Positions 26,041-33,774 of a stretch of DNA of 64,000 bases are shown here, piece by piece. A program made the translations under genes and the position numbers. Positions within the stretch are counted from its first letter, which is position 1. The number at the start of each line of letters is the position of its first letter. The stretch comes from Peteryoungia wuzhouensis (GTDB lineage Bacteria; Pseudomonadota; Alphaproteobacteria; Rhizobiales; Rhizobiaceae): assembly GCF_003205195.1 (NCBI RefSeq), contig NZ_QJRY01000009.1, forward strand, positions 1 through 64,000, written 5' to 3'. The notes under the pieces are model-generated. The model had not been told where the DNA came from. It ran no database searches and saw only the letters and a program-made list of their open reading frames with translations.

Positions 26041-27738
26041 TCACTTCACCCAGGACTGCGAGGCGATCCAGCGGTTCTGCTTGTTGAACAGGTAGTTGCC
26101 GAGGCGGGCCGAGGTGAAGTTGACGCTTTTCGGGGTGAACAATGGGGCCATGGGGGCCTGCTCCATGAAGCCCTTGTCGACTTCCGCCCACTTGGCATTG
26201 GCGGCATCGGGATCGGTGAGGGCCAGCGTCATCGCTTCCTTCATTTTGGCGTCGAGATCCTTGTTGCAATAGCCCGAGATGTTGATGGAGGAATCGCTGC
26301 CGGGGGTGAAGGAGCTGCAGGACAGGAGGACATTGAGGAAGTTCGATGCCGCCGGATAGTCCATATACCACTGGGATATACTGATCTGGACGTTGTTGTT
26401 GGTGTTCTGGATATAGGTGAACTGGATGTTGGGCGAGACGGCCTTCATCGAGGCATCATAACCCAGTTCGGAGAGTACGCTCTGGATGTAGGTGCCGATG
26501 CCGCGTGCGGTGGCATTATCCTCGGCGATCACAGTGACCTTCTGGCCCTTGGTGCCGGATTCCTCGACCAGCTGCTTGGCCTTTTCCATGTCGGGGCCGA
26601 CCCATTCCGGGCCGGGCTCGGCGGTGTAGATGCAGTCGTCGACATGGCCGGGGAAGTCGGGCGGCAGGATCTGGCAGGTCGGCTGGGCCAGAACTTCGCC
26701 GCCGAACAGGCCGACGAGGGCGTCACGGTCGAGGGCATAGTTCAGGGCCTGGCGGGCCTTGACGTTGTCGAAGGGGGCGATGTTGGTGTTCATCGGCGCA
26801 TACCAGAAAGCGGCGAGCGGATCGATGTGGATCTGGCTTGCATATTTGGCGCCGATTTCCGGCAGGCGGTCAGCTGGCGGCGTGTCGAACATCCAGTCGA
26901 TCTGGCCGTTGACGATGGCGTTGATGGTCGCTTCTTCGGTCAGGCCGAACTTGTAGATGATCTCGTCGGCATAGCCGTCCGGCTGGGCGTCGACGCTCCA
27001 TTCCTTGAAATGCGGGTTGCGTTTCATGACCAGCTGTTCTGTGGGATTATAGCTGTCGAAATAATAGGCGCCGGTGCCGGGGATCGGCGTGGTGCCGGCA
27101 TCGGCGGCCGGCGCGTCGGCCGGCAGGATCGAGGCGTGCGGGACGGCGAGTTTGGAGAAGATCTCCGAATCCGGCGCGACGAGGTTGATCGTCACGGTGC
27201 CGGCCGTATCGTCGGCGATCACGCCGCCTTCGAGCGTGCAGGTTTCGGCTTCCGCAATGCATTTGTCGGCGCCGACGAAGCCGTTGTAGAAGCTGCCGGT
27301 GGTCGGGCCCTTGACCTTGAAGATGCGCTGGTAGGATGCCAGCACGTCCGATGGCTTCAGCTCCTTGCCATTGGAGAACATGATGCCCTTGCGGATCTTG
27401 AAGACATAGGTCTTGCCATCATTGGTCGGCTGGGGGATCTCTTCAGCGATCGACGGGACGATCTCGAAGCCGTCGGTGCCGCCGGCCTGCTTGAACTTGA
27501 CGAGGCCGTCATAGGTCATCTGGTAGAGCTGCCAGAACTGGGCGGTGTAGTTGATCATCGGATCGATGGTGCCGGCGGCCGAAACGGCGGCCAGCGTCAT
27601 GGTGCCGCCGCGGTGCTTGGCCATCAGTTCGGCGCGGTCCTCGGCCAGAGCTGCGCCGGATAGCGCTGTCTGGGCCAGTAGAATGCCGGCGGTCAGGAGA
27701 CCGGCGCGGCGGGCAAGAGGCTTCAGATAGAGTGTCAT
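26041..27738 (-). CDS. Periplasmic peptide-binding protein (SBP_bac_5 family)
   Basis: A 565-residue extracytoplasmic solute-binding protein. The signal peptide contains LARRAGLLTAGILLAQTAL and probably ends at ALA before EDRAE. SBP_bac_5 features include GTIDPMINYTAQFWQLYQ, the TNDGKTYVFKIRKGIMFSNG segment and ALNYALDRDALVG. The longest frame opens at 27939, but ATG 27738 gives the signal peptide directly and follows GAGGGAAACA. It is the ligand receptor of the importer encoded downstream. The ligand may be a peptide or an amide-like compound, judging from the AmiC/AmiR-like regulators at the head of the operon. Confidence 0.94.
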   Translation of the reverse strand: MTLYLKPLARRAGLLTAGILLAQTALSGAALAEDRAELMAKHRGGTMTLAAVSAAGTIDPMINYTAQFWQLYQMTYDGLVKFKQAGGTDGFEIVPSIAEEIPQPTNDGKTYVFKIRKGIMFSNGKELKPSDVLASYQRIFKVKGPTTGSFYNGFVGADKCIAEAETCTLEGGVIADDTAGTVTINLVAPDSEIFSKLAVPHASILPADAPAADAGTTPIPGTGAYYFDSYNPTEQLVMKRNPHFKEWSVDAQPDGYADEIIYKFGLTEEATINAIVNGQIDWMFDTPPADRLPEIGAKYASQIHIDPLAAFWYAPMNTNIAPFDNVKARQALNYALDRDALVGLFGGEVLAQPTCQILPPDFPGHVDDCIYTAEPGPEWVGPDMEKAKQLVEESGTKGQKVTVIAEDNATARGIGTYIQSVLSELGYDASMKAVSPNIQFTYIQNTNNNVQISISQWYMDYPAASNFLNVLLSCSSFTPGSDSSINISGYCNKDLDAKMKEAMTLALTDPDAANAKWAEVDKGFMEQAPMAPLFTPKSVNFTSARLGNYLFNKQNRWIASQSWVK

Positions 27739-27814
27739 GATGCTGTTTCCCTCTGTTTTTGTTTGAACGTCTTCGTCGCATGTGCCCGTTGGCCGGGCTT
27801 GTCGTTGGTGTTGG

Positions 27815-28708
27815 TCAGGGTGCCTTCTCGTCGAGGAAGGCAGAGACTTCGGCCATGCAGGCTTTGCGCTCCTCGACATGCGGCATGTGGCTCGATTGTT
27901 CGAAAATCCTCCAGCGCACATCCGGGATTTCGTCAGCATAGGGCTGCACGCAGGCTTCCGTCGCCTCGTCGTAGCGGCCGGAAATCAAAAGGGTGGGAAC
28001 GTTGATGGTCGAGAGGCGACCGACGATCGACCAGTCCTTCATCGTGCCGATGACGTGGAACTCGTTGGGACCGTTCATGGTGTGATAGACGGTCGGATCT
28101 GTGCCGATCGCATCGAATGTGCGCTTCACCTCGTCCGGCATCGGCACGACGCGGCAGACATGGCGCTGGTTGAAGACATCCGTTGCCTCCATGTATTCCG
28201 CGCTGTCGGTCGTGCCGGCTTCCTCATGGCGCAGCAGCGTCGCCTGGACGTCGGCGGGCAGGTCGGCACGCAGGCGGTTGGCTTCCGAGATCCAGGTGCT
28301 CATCGCAGCCGGTGAATTGGCGATGATCAGCGCCTTCAGGCCGGCGGGACGTTCCACGGCGAATTCCGCGCCGAGCATGCCACCCCAGGACTGGCCGAGC
28401 AGGCAATAGCCGCCGCGAATGTCGAGGTGATCGATCAGGTTGTGCAGTTCGGCGCGGAAGAAGGGGACCGTCCAGAAGTCCGCGCCTTTTTCCGGCAGGT
28501 GGGTCGATTTGCCGTTGCCGACCTGATCGTAGTGGATGACGGCTCGGCCGGTGGCCGCGACGTCCTTGAAGCTGTCGACATAGTCGTGGGTGCAGCCGGG
28601 GCCGCCATGGGCGACGATCAGCGGCGGCTTGCCCGAGGCGAGATCGCCGGTGATCCGGTACCAGGTCTTGTAGTCGCCGTAAGGGGCGAAGCCTTCAGTG
28701 ATCGACAC
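27815..28708 (-). CDS. Alpha/beta hydrolase, proline iminopeptidase-like
   Basis: A 297-residue S33-type hydrolase starting at GTG 28708 with a GGAG ribosome site. Motifs: oxyanion [10 protein letters not shown], nucleophile elbow GQSWGGMLG (Ser), an acid in SGRYDEATE and a His in FEQSSHMPH, so the catalytic triad looks complete. This subfamily includes prolyl aminopeptidases and amino-acid amidases. Placement between an AmiR-like antiterminator and a peptide-binding protein supports a role in cutting the imported peptide or amide. No signal peptide is seen, so it should act in the cytoplasm. Confidence 0.88.
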   Translation of the reverse strand: MSITEGFAPYGDYKTWYRITGDLASGKPPLIVAHGGPGCTHDYVDSFKDVAATGRAVIHYDQVGNGKSTHLPEKGADFWTVPFFRAELHNLIDHLDIRGGYCLLGQSWGGMLGAEFAVERPAGLKALIIANSPAAMSTWISEANRLRADLPADVQATLLRHEEAGTTDSAEYMEATDVFNQRHVCRVVPMPDEVKRTFDAIGTDPTVYHTMNGPNEFHVIGTMKDWSIVGRLSTINVPTLLISGRYDEATEACVQPYADEIPDVRWRIFEQSSHMPHVEERKACMAEVSAFLDEKAP

Positions 28709-28739
28709 GCGTGATGCTCCTTTGTGGTCTCATGATTTC

Positions 28740-29330
28740 TCAGCCGCCAGTCTTTGTGCGGCGGTCGTCGCGGCAGATCGCCTCCGCCGTTTCTTCTGTT
28801 GTCATGCCCCAATCCATGGCGATCTTGCGCAGCCGCTTCCAGGCGCCATCCTCGTCGAGCTGTTCGGCCTGCAAAAGCTTGAGGATGGCGCGGACGACGA
28901 CGGGACGCTGGCGCAGCCTGTCTTCCAGCACGCGGATATCGTCTGCCTGGCTGCGAGCGATCTGGTAGGCGTGGGCGGCGATCAGGATCGCGCTATAGGC
29001 CCCGGTCGAGCCGATCGGTTTCAAGAGATGGGCGTTGGAGCCCTGCGCCAGCGCCCATTCGACGCGGCCGGGGGCTTCGGAGCCGATCAGGGCGACCATC
29101 GGCATCGGGGCAAAGCCGCGCGGCCAGGGGAACTGGCCGTCATGCCCCATGTCGGCGTCGAAGAAGACGATATCGGCATTGACATGCGAGGCATCGATCT
29201 GCGGCCAGACCACCTCAACCGTCATGTGCAGGAGATCCAGCTGGCGGGCGAGCGCCTCGACCGAGGGGTGTTCCCGATGCAAGATGAGGGCGCGCCAGGT
29301 GGCAAGGGAGAGGCGACCGGGGCGGCTCAT
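28740..29330 (-). CDS. ANTAR-domain RNA-binding antiterminator (AmiR-like)
   Basis: A 196-residue AmiR/NasT-type protein. The N-terminal part is a pseudo-receiver (WRALILHREHP to LLKPIG), lacking the usual acidic phosphorylation pocket. A coiled helix follows, then the ANTAR domain at about 140-187 (RQRPVVVRAILKLLQAEQLD, then AWKRLRKIAMDWGMTTEETA). ANTAR proteins bind leader RNA hairpins and prevent intrinsic termination. It overlaps the amiC-like gene by 4 bases, the same pairing as AmiC-AmiR of Pseudomonas. A strong terminator lies in the leader of this operon. Confidence 0.9.
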   Translation of the reverse strand: MSRPGRLSLATWRALILHREHPSVEALARQLDLLHMTVEVVWPQIDASHVNADIVFFDADMGHDGQFPWPRGFAPMPMVALIGSEAPGRVEWALAQGSNAHLLKPIGSTGAYSAILIAAHAYQIARSQADDIRVLEDRLRQRPVVVRAILKLLQAEQLDEDGAWKRLRKIAMDWGMTTEETAEAICRDDRRTKTGG

Positions 29331-30502
29331 TTGACCACCTTCAGATGACTGCCCTGACGCTGCAAATGGCTGTCGCCATCACCCTGCTTCGGTCGGTGAA
29401 AGGCGTGAACCAGATAGGGGTCGGCCTCTACCGGCTCGGCTGCGCTGTGGAAGATGTCAAAATCGCCGCTCGTGTCCGAAACAGCGAGATGCGGGCGAAG
29501 GGCGGCATGATGGGTCCGTGGGTGAATGGCGACTGGCCCCATGGGGGTGTCGAAAGATCGTGATGTCACGACGCGGAGAATAGCGTCCGGCGCGTCGGTG
29601 GCTGCATCCTTCATCGCCTGCGCCAGGATTGTCACGCTCATATACGTCGCACAGAAAGACGTTGTGATGCGTCGCTCGGCTCCGTAGCGCGCAGCCATCC
29701 GGGCTTTGAATTCGCGGTTCTCCGGAATATCCAGCCGGTTGAAATAGGGTGCAGCGGCGATGTGTCCGGCGCGGGCCTCGGGGGTCAGACTGTCCAGCTC
29801 CGTTTCCGAAAGGTTGCACCCAACGATGGGTGGCGCTGCGGGGCGATTGCGACGCCACAGGTCGTAGGCCGCGAAGAAGGCTGTGGCTGAGGCGCCGACG
29901 AGATTGCTGAGGATGAAATCCGGCCGTTTCTGCTCGATCTCCGTGATCAGGTGATCGACCTCAACCGCGCCGAGCGGAACGAAACGTTCGGAGAGCACCT
30001 GTCCGCCCGAGGCCTCGGTGAGTTCGCGCGCGATGCGACTGTTTTCCCAGCCCCAGATATAGTTCGAGCCGACGATGAAGGGCCTGTTGCCGAAGCGCGG
30101 CAGGACATGGTCGAAGAGGGGCAGGAGATGCTGGTTGGGGCAGGCGCCCAGATAGATGGCGCTGTCGCTCGCCTCATATCCCTCATAGGGAAAAGCGTAC
30201 CACAGGAGCGCACCGTTCCGCTCGATGGCCGGCAACACATCCTTGCGGCTCCAGGACGTGATGGTTCCGATGACATGGCGGCAGCCGTGATTGCGGATGG
30301 CAGCTTCCGTTCGCAGCGGATAGAATTCGGCACGGCCGGCGGGGTCATCGATCCTTGGCTCAAGCCGAAATGGCAGTGCGCCGTCGGCATTGACTTCAGC
30401 GATGGCCGCAAGAGCGCCAGCCAGAGCTTCGCGACCGAGAGCCGCATAGGGTCCGGTGGTGGAGTACAAGATGGAAATGGGATGTGCTTCGCGTGTCCTC
30501 AT
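29327..30502 (-). CDS. AmiC-like amide/peptide sensor protein
   Basis: A 391-residue Peripla_BP_5-type ligand-binding protein without a signal peptide, so a cytoplasmic sensor rather than a transport component. The segment WYAFPYEGYEASDSAIYLG and the following PNQHLLPLFDHVL and GSNYIWGWENSR strongly resemble Pseudomonas AmiC. AmiC binds amides and, when empty, holds AmiR inactive. Start is uncertain: ATG 30502 overlaps the stop of a 22-residue leader ORF (ATGA), whereas a longer frame begins at GTG 30607 directly after the leader terminator. Neither has a strong ribosome site. Confidence 0.87.
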   Translation of the reverse strand: MRTREAHPISILYSTTGPYAALGREALAGALAAIAEVNADGALPFRLEPRIDDPAGRAEFYPLRTEAAIRNHGCRHVIGTITSWSRKDVLPAIERNGALLWYAFPYEGYEASDSAIYLGACPNQHLLPLFDHVLPRFGNRPFIVGSNYIWGWENSRIARELTEASGGQVLSERFVPLGAVEVDHLITEIEQKRPDFILSNLVGASATAFFAAYDLWRRNRPAAPPIVGCNLSETELDSLTPEARAGHIAAAPYFNRLDIPENREFKARMAARYGAERRITTSFCATYMSVTILAQAMKDAATDAPDAILRVVTSRSFDTPMGPVAIHPRTHHAALRPHLAVSDTSGDFDIFHSAAEPVEADPYLVHAFHRPKQGDGDSHLQRQGSHLKVVK

Positions 30503-30567
30503 GCGACGCCCCAGGTCTGGCGGTGCGGCCGCAAGACGAATCCCATCAGAACTTCCAATGCCTTCAT
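30499..30567 (-). CDS. Possible 22-residue leader peptide before the amiC-like gene
   Basis: A small ATG-to-TGA frame (MKALEVLMGFVLRPHRQTWG...) begins 61 bases past the leader terminator and overlaps ATG 30502 of the amiC-like gene by 4 bases. The overlap style matches the rest of the operon. The ribosome site is weak. It could be a coupling peptide or simply an accident inside a longer GTG-started amiC-like reading frame. Confidence 0.3.
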   Translation of the reverse strand: MKALEVLMGFVLRPHRQTWGVA

Positions 30568-30627
30568 GGTTGACACCCACGCCTGCTGTGGCCGCGTTCC
30601 CGCCCACTGGCTGTCAGAAACGAAAAA

Positions 30628-30661
30628 GGCCCCGCACCGCGTCTAACGCGGTATCGGGGCC
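30628..30661 (-). terminator. Intrinsic terminator in the leader of the amiC-amiR operon
   Basis: In the minus direction the RNA would form a long GC-rich hairpin: outer stem CGGGGCC/GGCCCCG (30655-30661 with 30628-30634), inner stem 30636-30641 with 30647-30652, 5-base loop, then UUUUUCG. It lies 125 bases before ATG 30502 and about 180 bases past the TetR stop. It is either the terminator of the tetR gene or, more interestingly, the regulated terminator that the AmiR-like protein overcomes. Confidence 0.85.
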
Positions 30662-30677
30662 CAATTGCCATCTGGCA

Positions 30678-30690
30678 TCCAATGCCTTTT
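30678..30690 (-). other. Small leader hairpin just upstream of the terminator
   Basis: The minus-strand RNA GGCAUUGGAUGCC (30674-30686 region) can form a 4-bp stem with a UUGGA loop shortly before the terminator. The 11-mer AAGGCATTGGA at 30678-30688 recurs at 30554-30564 on the other side of the terminator. The loop is 5 bases and does not fit the published A1/G4 hexaloop consensus for ANTAR targets, so its role is open. Confidence 0.35.
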
Positions 30691-30697
30691 CGGGGTT

Positions 30698-30726
30698 CAA
30701 GCTAGGATATGGATGTTTTGTGGTCA
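30698..30726 (-). promoter_or_regulatory. Candidate promoter for the amiC-amiR operon
   Basis: On the minus strand TTGACC (30721-30726) is followed after 17 bases by TAGCTT (30698-30703), a plausible alphaproteobacterial sigma-70-type promoter; the -10 is weak. It would start transcription just before the leader hairpin and terminator. Confidence 0.4.
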
Positions 30727-30738
30727 ATCACTTTGTTT

Positions 30739-30753
30739 GCCCAAATTTTGGGC
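30739..30753. promoter_or_regulatory. Palindrome between tetR and the amiC operon
   Basis: GCCCAAATTTTGGGC is an inverted repeat with 6-bp GC-bounded arms (GCCCAA/TTGGGC) around AATTT's centre, located just upstream of the candidate promoter. It could be an operator; the protein is unknown. Confidence 0.4.
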
Positions 30754-30841
30754 CAAAGGGCTTTGAACGTCTCAGCTTCCTGCGGAAATCGGATCGGCGT
30801 CCACTTCATGCCGGCGGGAAATTCCTGCGACAAGGCGGCAA

Positions 30842-31483
30842 TCACTGTTGTCGCAGAATGCGGCAAAGCAGCTTGGCCAGATCTTCCCGAAACTGCGGGC
30901 CGTCGTCCTCGAGATTGGTCAAGGCTGCCGCCACCGTGCTGATAGAGGAGATGAGCGCCACAGATCCGATGGCGAACATCAGCGAGAGCCCTGAGTCCGG
31001 CTCGCCCTCCATGTCGGCAAGGAGTCCCATTTTCTGGAGTGACACCAGGATCGTCTGATGCATCGGCTTCAGTAAAGCCTCTGTAATCAGCTCTTTACGA
31101 TCGTCACTTACATTAGAAATGAGTTCGGTAAGAAGGACCCGTGAGAAGGCCGGAAGCTGGAAGATCAGGTCAACGAGATGGGTGCTGATGAATGGCAGCC
31201 TGTGCTCCTGTGGCAGGTCTTCCGCCTGACGCATGAATTCCGCAGCTTGAAGCCTCGAATCGTCACTGACAGAGCGCACGACGGCCTCCCACAGTCCGAA
31301 TTTGGAGCCGTAGCGATAGGAAATGAGGGCGACATCGACCCCCGCTCGCGTTGCGATCAAACGCAGAGGTGTCTTGTCGAAACCGTGTTCCGCGAAGCTC
31401 GTCAGTGCCGCTTCGAGCAGGGTGTCGGTGTCTTGTTCGTCGCCCTTCCTGGGCCGTCCCCGGTTTCGCTCCGCTGAAGTCAT
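30842..31483 (-). CDS. TetR-family transcriptional repressor
   Basis: A 213-residue regulator with an N-terminal TetR helix-turn-helix (LLEAALTSFAEHGFDKTPLRLIATRAGVDVALISYRYGSK region, about residues 24-65) and a helical ligand-binding domain. It is divergent from the RND efflux operon with 105 bases between starts, and a palindrome covers the efflux promoter. It is therefore the likely local repressor of the pump, relieved by a pump substrate. The C-terminal part resembles the domain found in several efflux-linked TetR proteins, but the ligand cannot be stated. Confidence 0.92.
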   Translation of the reverse strand: MTSAERNRGRPRKGDEQDTDTLLEAALTSFAEHGFDKTPLRLIATRAGVDVALISYRYGSKFGLWEAVVRSVSDDSRLQAAEFMRQAEDLPQEHRLPFISTHLVDLIFQLPAFSRVLLTELISNVSDDRKELITEALLKPMHQTILVSLQKMGLLADMEGEPDSGLSLMFAIGSVALISSISTVAAALTNLEDDGPQFREDLAKLLCRILRQQ

Positions 31484-31502
31484 ATGTGCATACGCCTCTG
31501 AA

Positions 31503-31531
31503 TTGACTTAATCGCCATTTGAATACATATA
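31503..31531 (+). promoter_or_regulatory. Promoter of the RND efflux operon
   Basis: TTGACT (31503-31508), a 17-base spacer and CATATA (31526-31531) make a good sigma-70-type promoter about 58 bases before the first adaptor gene. Its -10 lies inside the palindrome 31519-31536. Confidence 0.6.
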
Positions 31532-31536
31532 TTCAA
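31519..31536. promoter_or_regulatory. TetR operator candidate
   Basis: TTGAATA-CATA-TATTCAA is a perfect inverted repeat with 7-bp arms in the tetR/RND intergenic region. It overlaps the -10 element of the efflux promoter, which fits repression by the TetR protein and also possible self-repression. Confidence 0.75.
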
Positions 31537-31588
31537 TGCGTGATGAATAAAACTCTTTTCGTCGTCAACCTCACCACCGGAACGTCTC

Positions 31589-32701
31589 ATGGTCAATCAA
31601 TCCCAACGTCTGCAAGGCGGCAGATTGCGAAGGGTAACGCTGTTCGCCGCCTTTTCCGTTCTCGCGCTTTCCTCCTGCGAGGGTGACAACAAGAAGACCG
31701 AGGTTGATGTTCCTCAGGTCACCGTCGAGGTTGCCAAGCTCGACCGGGATGTTCTGCGTGCTGCAGGCACGGGGGAAATCAAGGCGCAGGTCGAAAGTGA
31801 GCTGTCTTTCAAGCTCAGTGGCCGGGTGATCGAGCGGCAAGTGGGTGTCGGGGATCGCGTGACCGCCGGTCAGGTGCTCGCGACGCTGGATCCGACGGAA
31901 CAGCTTGCCGATATCCAATCCGCAGAGGCCGGCGTTTCGGCGCAGGATGCAACGCTGCGCAAAGCCAGCTCCATCCTCAATCGCCGCAAGACACTGATCC
32001 AGACCGGCGCGTTGTCGCAGCAGGAAGTGGATAGTGCGCAGCAGGAGTTCCTGTCTGCCCAGAAGGACCTGGATGCAGCCAAGGCCAGACTGGAGACGGC
32101 GCAGGAGGCGTTGAAGCAGACTGAGCTTCGAGCAGATGCGGACGGAACTATCACGGCCCGGAATGTTGAAGTGGGGCAAGTAGTGCAGGCGTCTGCCACT
32201 GTCTTCACCCTGGCGCATGACGGTGCGCGCGACGCGGTGTTCAACGTGCAGGAAAACGCCCTGAGCACCGGGGCAGAGCCGATCTCGCTCAATGTGAGCC
32301 TTCTGTCGCGTCCGGATATCTCGGTGCCGGCCAAGATCCGCGAGGTCAGCCCCACCCTCGATCGCTCGCTCGGAACCGTGCGGGTCAAGCTTTCGGTTGA
32401 AAATGCCCCTCCGGAAATGACCCTCGGCGCTGCCATCGTGGCAAGTGTCGTGCTGGCGCAGCAGGACCGCATCTCGATTCCCTGGCAATCGATTTTTTCC
32501 AAGGAAGGCAATCCGGCCGTCTGGGTCGTCGATCGTGATGCACTGACGACTGCGCTGAAGCCGGTCAAGATCGAGCGCTACGACGCCGATCGGGTCGTCC
32601 TCACGTCCGGCATTGAGCCGGGGGAACTCGTCATCGTCGATGGTGTGCAGTTTCTCCGAGAGAACCAGAAAGTTGCCATTCTGAAAGGAGCGGCTCAATG
32701 A
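31589..32701 (+). CDS. RND efflux periplasmic adaptor lipoprotein 1
   Basis: A 370-residue membrane-fusion protein. A lipobox LALSSC puts the acylated Cys at residue 30. The order is barrel/lipoyl half (SELSFKLSGRVIERQVGVGDRV), alpha-hairpin coiled coil (about residues 105-185), second lipoyl half (TELRADADGTITARNVEVGQVV) and a beta-barrel/proximal domain. It is the first gene of a three-gene pump operon and overlaps the second adaptor by 4 bases. It probably joins the inner-membrane RND pump to an outer-membrane channel, which is not encoded here. Confidence 0.93.
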   Translation: MVNQSQRLQGGRLRRVTLFAAFSVLALSSCEGDNKKTEVDVPQVTVEVAKLDRDVLRAAGTGEIKAQVESELSFKLSGRVIERQVGVGDRVTAGQVLATLDPTEQLADIQSAEAGVSAQDATLRKASSILNRRKTLIQTGALSQQEVDSAQQEFLSAQKDLDAAKARLETAQEALKQTELRADADGTITARNVEVGQVVQASATVFTLAHDGARDAVFNVQENALSTGAEPISLNVSLLSRPDISVPAKIREVSPTLDRSLGTVRVKLSVENAPPEMTLGAAIVASVVLAQQDRISIPWQSIFSKEGNPAVWVVDRDALTTALKPVKIERYDADRVVLTSGIEPGELVIVDGVQFLRENQKVAILKGAAQ

Positions 32702-33774
32702 GAGCTCCCGCCTTGATTCCACTTCTGCTTCTGGCAGGGGTCCTTTCTTCGTGTTCCGACGACCAGCCGGAAGCCGTTGCGCCGGTACGTCCGGTTCTCT
32801 TTGTCGTCGCCGAGCCGAGAGCGGCTGTCGTGTCCGGGTTTACCGGCACGGTTGAAGCCAAATTCAGTACGGACCTCGGATTCCAGGTGCTCGGGCGCAT
32901 CACGGCCCGGCATGTCCATGTCGGCGACCTTGTTCAGAAGGGGCAGGTTCTCGCCAATCTGGATTTTGCGGCCCTGGAACTCAGCGTGAAACAGGCCGAG
33001 GCGGACCTCGCCTCCGCCAACGCCAAACTTGATCTGGCACGTGTTACCGAGCAGAGGCAGAAGACGCTGGTGGCCTCGAATGCCAGCACTCGAGAGCAAC
33101 TCGAAGAAGCGGTGCAGGCCCGCGAGGCTGCCGAGGCGACTGTTCAGCAACTCGAGGCGAGCCTGGACAAGGTTCGCGAGCAGCTGACCTATGCCACGCT
33201 GACGGCAGATACGGACGGCGTTGTTTCCGCTGTTTCAGCAGAGGTCGGTCAGGTCGTTTCGGTGGGAACCCCTGTTGTCACCATTGCCCGTCTCGAAGCG
33301 CGCGATGCGGTCGTCGACATTCCGGACCGCTACGGTGCTCTCACCGCCATCGGCACGCCGTTCGAGATCACGCTTCAGGCGAACCCGGCAAAGACGGTAC
33401 GCGGCACCGTTCGCGAAACGACGCCTCAGGCTGACCCCGCGACGCGCAGCCGGAGAACCAAGATCGCTCTCGAATCCCCTCCGGACAGCTATCGCCTCGG
33501 CAGCACCGTCACGGCCTCGCCGATCGCCCGCACGGACGATCACCTGTGGCTTCCGGAAAGTGCCGTCGGCGGTACTGATGGCAAGCCGTTCGTCTGGGTC
33601 ATCGACGCCACCAAGAGTACCGTTTCCAGGCGCGAGGTCGAGGTGCAGCCATCGCTGGGCGGCGGTTTCGACATCATCAGCGGCATCAATCGCGGCGACC
33701 GCATCGTCTCGGCCGGAGTGAACTCGCTCACCGATAACCAGCCCATCCGATTTTCGAATGAGACCCCCCTATGA
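32698..33774 (+). CDS. RND efflux periplasmic adaptor lipoprotein 2
   Basis: A 358-residue membrane-fusion protein distinct in sequence from the preceding one but with the same domain order: lipobox GVLSSC (Cys19), lipoyl half VLGRITARHVHVGDLVQKGQ, coiled-coil hairpin (about residues 95-165), second lipoyl half and beta-barrel. It overlaps both neighbours by ATGA. Operons with two adaptors and one pump are a known arrangement in which both adaptors may be used in a mixed hexamer. Confidence 0.93.
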   Translation: MRAPALIPLLLLAGVLSSCSDDQPEAVAPVRPVLFVVAEPRAAVVSGFTGTVEAKFSTDLGFQVLGRITARHVHVGDLVQKGQVLANLDFAALELSVKQAEADLASANAKLDLARVTEQRQKTLVASNASTREQLEEAVQAREAAEATVQQLEASLDKVREQLTYATLTADTDGVVSAVSAEVGQVVSVGTPVVTIARLEARDAVVDIPDRYGALTAIGTPFEITLQANPAKTVRGTVRETTPQADPATRSRRTKIALESPPDSYRLGSTVTASPIARTDDHLWLPESAVGGTDGKPFVWVIDATKSTVSRREVEVQPSLGGGFDIISGINRGDRIVSAGVNSLTDNQPIRFSNETPL

